Part shown: positions 58,718 through 64,000 of the stretch, piece by piece
Layout: every line of letters begins with the position of its first letter
How positions within the stretch are numbered: position 1 is the stretch's first letter
DNA from: Dipteronia dyeriana
Taxonomy: Eukaryota; Streptophyta; Magnoliopsida; Sapindales; Sapindaceae
Reading direction: 5' to 3'
Assembly (NCBI GenBank): GCA_032871835.1
Contig: CM065300.1
Location: forward strand, 8,575,768-8,639,767
DNA length: 64,000 bases
The notes under the pieces: generated by a model
The model's input: the letters and a program-made list of their open reading frames with translations, nothing else
The model's database searches: none
Told to the model about the DNA's origin: nothing
Translations under genes and position numbers: made by a program

Positions 58718-61355
58718 ATGCCCTGGTTGTCCACATCTTCTACAGGATTGTGTAGTTGTCCTCTCCGAAGACGAGACATAGCTACCCGCCCTTGGGCGTC
58801 CTGCTTGTCTCGTGGAGTTTGGATTCAAAATCACCCTCTGAGCAATGTCAGATGGCACAACCCAAGTGGAAGGATGGCCCACCGGTATAATAGGAACTGA
58901 GCATGCGTTAATAAGTGTCTATGTCTTGTAGTAGTCCGCACACAAAGTTGTGAAGTCCAAGTTTTGCTCCCTGTAAAAAACATTGAAAACGATCAACTTC
59001 ACTAAGAAAATGATCAGTAGGTTTTCAAAGTTGTGAAGTCCAAGTTACAGTAATCTACCGTGCCGCCGCAAGGGAGTGAGAACATGGAAAATGATCCATT
59101 TGAAATTTGTTGCAAGTACAAGTCTTCCGAGCTAAGTCAACAGTCCACTGTTTTCCAGACCGCTTGACCGAAAAAATGTTCAAATCTACTGAATTTACGG
59201 TCAAATAACCACACTTCTCCACACGTTTTAAGAGCACAAGATGTGCCATGTCGGTCAACTAATGACGCATGGTTTGTGCAGCTCTATAGTGATCATGAAA
59301 CCACCGTTGCAGCATATTCCTAATGAACTCAGCCAGAGTCAACATAGGCAGTTGGCGTGCAAATTTTAGGCATGAGTTTATACATTCTGCAGCATTAGTC
59401 GTCATCACCCTATACCTTCTTTCCGGGCAGTGTACACGGGACCACTTGTGTGGATCGACATCAATGACATAATCATATGCATTCTGGTGCAAGTTTCTTA
59501 ACTCTTCCATATGCTGGTTATATTCAAACTCGGTGTATACGCGTGCTGCTTTTTCCATTATTACGACAACATCCTTCCTATGAAATCGCTTTTTGACATT
59601 TTCAGCAAAGTGCCAGCAACATAGGGTATGGGTGGCATAAGGGAACACTTTAGAAATCCCTGCTTCAATACTTGCATGCCTATCGGAAATGAAAACTAGC
59701 TCATCAATATGACCTAGGGCACACTTCAAGCAATCCAAAAACCATTCTCATGAAAGGTTGTTTTTTGAGTCGCCGTACCCAAAAGCAATTGGATACACTT
59801 GTTCGTTCCCATCTTGTGTTGTTGCGAAAAATATTGTACCCCAGAATCGTCCCTTCAAATGGGTACCATCAACGGCAATGACTAGTCGCATACACGTTCG
59901 AAATCCTCTAAGTGAGGCACCAATTGACATGAAGAAGTATAGAAATGTATCATCTTTGTCTCATTGTAAGTCAGTGATTGTGTCAGGATTTTGTTGTTCC
60001 AAAATGTAACCAAATGATGGAAGCAGTTGGAAGGTTTCCTCATGTGTTCCATATGTCAGTGACAACGCATAATAGAGGGCGGCGTGTGCGTTACTGTACA
60101 TGATTTGGATTCCATACATTGATTTCATATCGGCGATTATGTCATTCGGACACATTAGTCGACGATCTTGTTGTTGAAGTTTAGGTGCAATAACTTCTCC
60201 AATTGTGACTGCACTAGCTTGTCGGTACCGGTGGTGAATTTCCTCTAATGGACAAGTGTGTTCGTTGACAAAACTTCTTACTTGAAAGTATGTGCCTGCA
60301 TCTCTCCTCACCGCTCTTAACTTCCACGTACAATTTCCCATCAAACAAACTAGATGTAATGTTGTCTTATTGGACCTTTTTACCTTCCACTCGAAGTTCT
60401 GCCGTATTGCAAAATGGCCTACTAGTCTCTTCAAATCCTTTTTCGTTGCAAAAAACTGGCCTTTATATATCATGCTTGTAGGTTCATCTTCAAACAAGTT
60501 CCTGCTTCCACCAATACCAAACGAGTATGATTCTGCTCCTGGAATAACCCATGTTCTTGCATTATTTGAATCATCTGCAGTTACATTAGCCCTCCCCTCG
60601 GAGGTCCCAACTATATCTAATGCACTGGAACTAAATCGGTGTACATGTCTTACACGTCTTTCCGTTTTGACAGGTTCTGCATCATCCTGATTGTCCTCTA
60701 CATTTTCTACAGAATTTAAATTGCCCTCATTATCCACCTCATGATTCACCCCAACATTCAGTGCTGTATTCTCCTCACTGTTGATGTCATTGTAGATTTC
60801 ATTGTATTGGTGGTTGTACTCTGTACCATTCATCTCAATATGATAACCAAATACATCGTCTACATGGACGACTACTTCTGGTGGGACAACACATATGTTT
60901 TCCCTACCATCAATCCCACTTCTTTCTGTGAACAACTGGTTGCTTCCGCCTGACGATCGAAATTGTTGGGTGTTATCAGGGTGAGGGATATCTTCACTAA
61001 TGACACCTCCTGCTGGCCTCTCGATTAGACTAACACATACTTGAGGGATCACCCTATCTTCCCGTAGCATAAACTGAACATCGTCATTGTTTCTTATAAA
61101 TGTACGACATGTAGTCCCAGGAACAATTGATAGAGACTATAGCTCAGCACTGTATTTGTTCTCATCAAACTTCACAATGGTTTGCACGATCGACACCAGT
61201 TCGTCGTAACTCAAATTCTTTGACACATACAAACCTTGGTTATCGGAACCTAAATACCTCCGATTTCCGTCTGGTAATTGCTCCCATCGACCGTTGTAAG
61301 ATATGACTATTCTCACCCTATCCATTGTCCTGTCAAAACCAACATCAAAAACCAT
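58571..61355 (-). pseudogene. mudrA-type MULE transposase
   Basis: Starts near 61325 (MDRVRIVISYNG) with a PB1-like N-terminus; a DNA-binding zinc region (about 60520-60240: YKGQFFATKKDLKRLVGHFA, CTWKLRA, HTCP); the MULE DDE core with AVDGTHLKGRFWG (Asp), FISDRHASIEAGI (Asp) and CCWHFAENVKKRF; a SWIM finger (CTCNKFQMDHFPCSHSL) near 59080; an intron about 59061-58962; and a C-terminal CCHC knuckle (CRRCGQPGHNFRRC). Up to the intron everything is in one frame, with no frameshift, but there are stops at 61137, 59961, 59748 and 59259, and another at 58919 after the intron. Normal full length, silenced by nonsense changes only. Confidence 0.9.
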
Positions 61356-61454
61356 TAATAAGGAAAAAAATATTTCATATTAAATTTACAATTATAAAGG
61401 ATTAAACAAAAATCAAAAGTGTAAGATATGAAGCTTTTCTTAAAAACTAATCGT

Positions 61455-61930
61455 GTTTTTTTTTGTACATGATCGAGCCGTTTTTGTACATGACCGAGCT
61501 CTTTCTAACGGGATCAAGCTTTTTTTGTTCAAGACCGAGCTCTTTTTCTATATAATCGAGCTTTTTAATAAATTGCTCGAGCTTTTTTCATATTGCTCGA
61601 GCTTTTTTCATATAGCTCGACCTTTTACTTTTAAGAATCAAGTTTTTTTTTGAGGAATCGTGCTTTTTTGTAAGGGATCGTGCTTTTTTTGTACGGTATC
61701 GAACCTTTTTCAAAAGGGATCGAGCTATTTGTGTGAGAGATCGAGCTTTTTTTGGCAGAGATCGAGCTTTTTTTCTGATGGATCGAGCTTTTTTTGCTAA
61801 GGATCGAGCCTTTTTTCCAGGGATCGAGCTTTTATTTTTACGTATACAGCATCTATTTTTGGAATCGAGCTTTTTTAGAATTTGATCAAGACTTAGTTTC
61901 ACATTTCCGAGCTTTTTTACAAATGTTTCG
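61455..61930 (+). repeat. GATCGAGCTTTTTT minisatellite, right array
   Basis: About 22 diverged units of the same motif as at 53790, in the same orientation on the plus strand, upstream of the minus-strand transposase gene. Units vary in length from 18 to 26 bp. Confidence 0.92.
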
Positions 61931-62443
61931 ACCTTTTAAAACATTTTTAGCTTTTATGCCCAAGATTATAAACTTATTTGCACCACTACAACTCAACTCG
62001 CCCAAATATATAAACAAAAAAATATGCATACATGTTCATTCATTCTTTGTAAAAAGTTTACAACTCCAGGACATCAACATAAAAAATTTGAGACAACATG
62101 TTCATAAATGTTCATACAGTGTTATACCACACAGAAATACAATAAAAAATGCAAATGAAGATCAGAAATATTATTTTACCTTCTTGTGCAAAATTTGGAA
62201 TATATGAAAAATCTGGAAAGAAAAAATGGAGTAGGTGATTGATTTTCAGACAACCTTTAAAGAATAAAATATCGATTATTTAAAGGCAATTTCGGTAGCT
62301 CACCATAATGGGTGCCTTTTAAACTTAACTTATTATAAAGGTGACATCACTGCAAGTGACCAACAAAAAGGTGACATTCTTCACCATTTTCACTATCGTA
62401 TCCATGTGTCTGTGTCCGTGTCTGTGTCCGTGTCCGTGCTTTA

Positions 62444-63540
62444 TAGAGCATGATGAAAAGAGAAAAATGAATTTGTCTAGTATTGGGTCTGACATCTAGG
62501 AGAGAGAAAAAGTTTTTAATTTATTTATTAGTATTTGACCATATATTTAATTTCAGGGATTTTTGACTTGAACAGTGTATAGAGCATTGAGGGATTCTTT
62601 TAGCAAGATTTCTGTTGAATAAATAAATTAGGGAAAAATAAGAAAGAACACGGAGAAATTACGTGCTTCGGATGCTAGAGAGCAACCTACTGCACGGGAG
62701 AAGAAGGATGCTAAAAACTCGAATGCCAAAGACAAAACTTAATAGCTTACTGTTTACTGTCTGTTGTAACGTTACCAGACCCATTAAAAAACCATTCGAT
62801 GTCAGCATTAGTTCATTACAAACAATCCTGATTTAAAAATATTACTTGTGAGCTTATATTAAGAAATTAAAAAAATATATAATGTTGCAAAGAGTTCCAT
62901 CTTCTTTTCAAGGCTTTTTTGCTTTGTGCACATTTGCAACACTACTTCCTGGTCAGTCTGTTTTGTATAAATTTTCGGGCCTTTTGGTAGATGTGTCAAG
63001 TCTTTCATGGTAACTCAATTAATCATATGACTAAAACTGAGGTTGTCTGTTAAATCCACGCAACCTTTTGTTTGTTCATCAGACTCTAATTGGAAATATA
63101 GTCAGATGTTACAAAATTGATAGTATATAAACTCATGATATATAATATCACAGATAGGTGAATCGAAAGAGATATAAACAAGTAAACAACACATGACTTC
63201 TAGGTTGGAGTGAAAAGGCTTGTACTTCACAAATCGACTCTCTGGTTTGAACCTTCCATAGTTATATTCCTGAAGTAAAGCCCAAGGATTCAAGCAATGA
63301 TGCTAATCCTAAATATGGGTTTTAGCAGTAGAAATCAGCAAAATATTAAAATGGGATTGTTTCATGACGCCTAATAATATAACAGAATTCAGATAAGAGA
63401 TGCTTACATCAATATGATCCCACTATATTGTCCAGACACAATAACAGTGTTATGTTTCTCAGGATAAACAACAGATACGGAAACAAAGAAGTAGTGTCTT
63501 TTACTTTCAGAGTTTTTACACACTTCAGTGTATCCATAAG
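62444..63540. other. No gene recognised; probable 3' flank of the aldo-keto reductase
   Basis: AT-rich. The stretch near 63290-63540 lies just after the stop codon of the minus-strand reductase and probably includes its 3' UTR. No transposon ends or coding exons were recognised in the rest. Confidence 0.45.
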
Positions 63541-63543
63541 CAA

Positions 63544-64000
63544 CTATTTTCTAGGAGTATTAGCAAATCTATATTCATACTTAGACAACACACTGAATTC
63601 TCTGTTGCCACCAACTTCATCAATGGGTACGGCATCACAGATTTCTTTCAAATTATCTTCTGTAAGCTTCACTGCCAGAGAACCAATGTTGTTAACAAGG
63701 TTTTTAACCTTGGTTGTCCCTATAAAACATGAAAGTTAAAAGTAATGAGTCATCCAAGCACCAAAAATCCCACATCAAGCTGAAAATCGTATTCATCAAA
63801 GAAGAAATTATTAAATCATAAGCTGCCAGAAAGAGTTTAGATTTTCTTTTATAAATTTACTGAGTAATCCCATTTTCTTTATGGTGATGATCTGAACAAA
63901 TGTTTTTTATTTCCCAAATTTAAAAGAATGGAAAAGCCTAACATACCAGGGATCGGGATTATGTCATCTCCTTGATGGAGAAGCCATGCCAAAGCTAATT
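63544..64000 (-). CDS. Aldo-keto reductase, last two exons (partial)
   Basis: The penultimate exon (64000-63947, continuing beyond the window) reads LALAWLLHQGDDIIPIPG and the last exon (63719-63544) reads TTKVKNLVNNIGSLAVKL, then EICDAVPIDEVGG and SKYEYRFANTPRK before TAG. IPGTTK is the NADP(H)-binding motif of plant aldo-keto reductases of the auxin-induced/perakine reductase-like group (AKR13-like), cytosolic enzymes that reduce carbonyl compounds. The 227-bp intron has GT and AG ends, and the split Gly codon joins correctly. No damage is visible. The N-terminal barrel with the catalytic Tyr and Lys is outside the window. Confidence 0.9.

Larger units (their letters stand above)
53365..62394. 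mobile_element. Mutator-like element (9.03 kb) with transposase and Ulp1-like protease genes
   Basis: Inserted close to the right end of the split hAT: ATTGTATCC (53356-53364) and ATCGTATCC (62395-62403) are a 9-bp duplication with one difference. Its ends are loosely inverted repeats of about 85 bp, both ending inwards at GTTTAAAAGGCACC (about 53433; complement about 62310). Inside are two divergent minisatellite arrays, a plus-strand gene with a C48 protease, and a minus-strand mudrA-type transposase, tail to tail. ULP-carrying MULEs (Kaonashi and related) are known in plants; this one is assigned there by layout. Confidence 0.87.
41603..62443. mobile_element. hAT element (DUF659 type) split by a gypsy element and a MULE
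   Basis: Left end TGAAGCACAGACAC (41603) and right end, other strand, TAAAGCACGGACAC (62443), both followed by repeated GGACACG/GACACGT words, a known feature of hAT subterminal DNA. Removing the gypsy insertion (41849-49811 plus one target copy) and the MULE (53365-62394 plus one target copy) leaves about 3.8 kb, a normal size for an autonomous hAT, with its transposase relic at 50777-53110. Flanking 8-mers (GTTTACTC and TAGAGCAT) do not match, so outer boundaries are less sure. Confidence 0.72.

Overview
This is AT-rich plant nuclear DNA, almost certainly from a eudicot. The signs are two intact genes for early light-induced proteins (ELIPs, chloroplast stress proteins) with GT-AG introns and TATA boxes, a FAR1-related (FRS) gene, the last exons of an aldo-keto reductase, and a dense nest of plant transposable elements (Ty1/copia, Ty3/gypsy, L1-type LINE, hAT, Mutator/MULE, MITEs). 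The species cannot be named from the sequence alone. Nothing bacterial, plasmid-borne or organellar is visible.

Layout. 1-3150: MITE-like DNA and an 884-bp non-autonomous hAT element (2009-2892) with a perfect 8-bp target-site duplication (TSD). 3151-13001: a heavily deleted copia element with about 1-kb LTRs, carrying a 5'-truncated LINE (5158-8084) and a short LINE tail. 13380-14015: a solo LTR. 14640-19215: two members of a tandem ELIP array on the minus strand, copy A (14850-15918, broken) and copy B (17960-18598, intact). 19211-29470: an insertion beside B, a LINE fragment split by a MITE, two MULE-type elements in opposite orientation that form a long hairpin, a solo LTR (25542-26662), a MULE relic with a TGTTTAATT minisatellite, and another LTR. 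30381-31066: ELIP copy C, intact. 32537-34850: an FRS gene with one internal stop. 35758-40299: a MITE-like repeat split by the 3.8-kb hAT element that is the probable parent of the 884-bp copy. 41603-62443: a DUF659-type hAT element split twice, by an 8-kb chromodomain-type gypsy element (41849-49811) and by a 9-kb MULE (53365-62394). The MULE carries its own mudrA-like transposase and a divergent gene with a DUF1985-like region and a C48 (Ulp1/SUMO-type) cysteine protease domain. 63544-64000: last two exons of an aldo-keto reductase.

How it fits together. The host genes are the ELIP array, the FRS gene (possibly a pseudogene) and the aldo-keto reductase. ELIPs sit in the thylakoid membrane and bind pigments under light stress. 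Their upstream regions share ACGT-core motifs, which copy A is losing along with part of its transit peptide and its third helix. The rest is mostly decaying transposons. Most of their premature stops can be explained by C:G to T:A transitions, as expected from long-term cytosine methylation. The most unusual item is the protease-bearing MULE, which resembles the Kaonashi/ULP-carrying MULEs known from plants but is flanked internally by two arrays of a GATCGAGCTTTTT minisatellite. All boundaries were read by eye; no alignment or database search was run.
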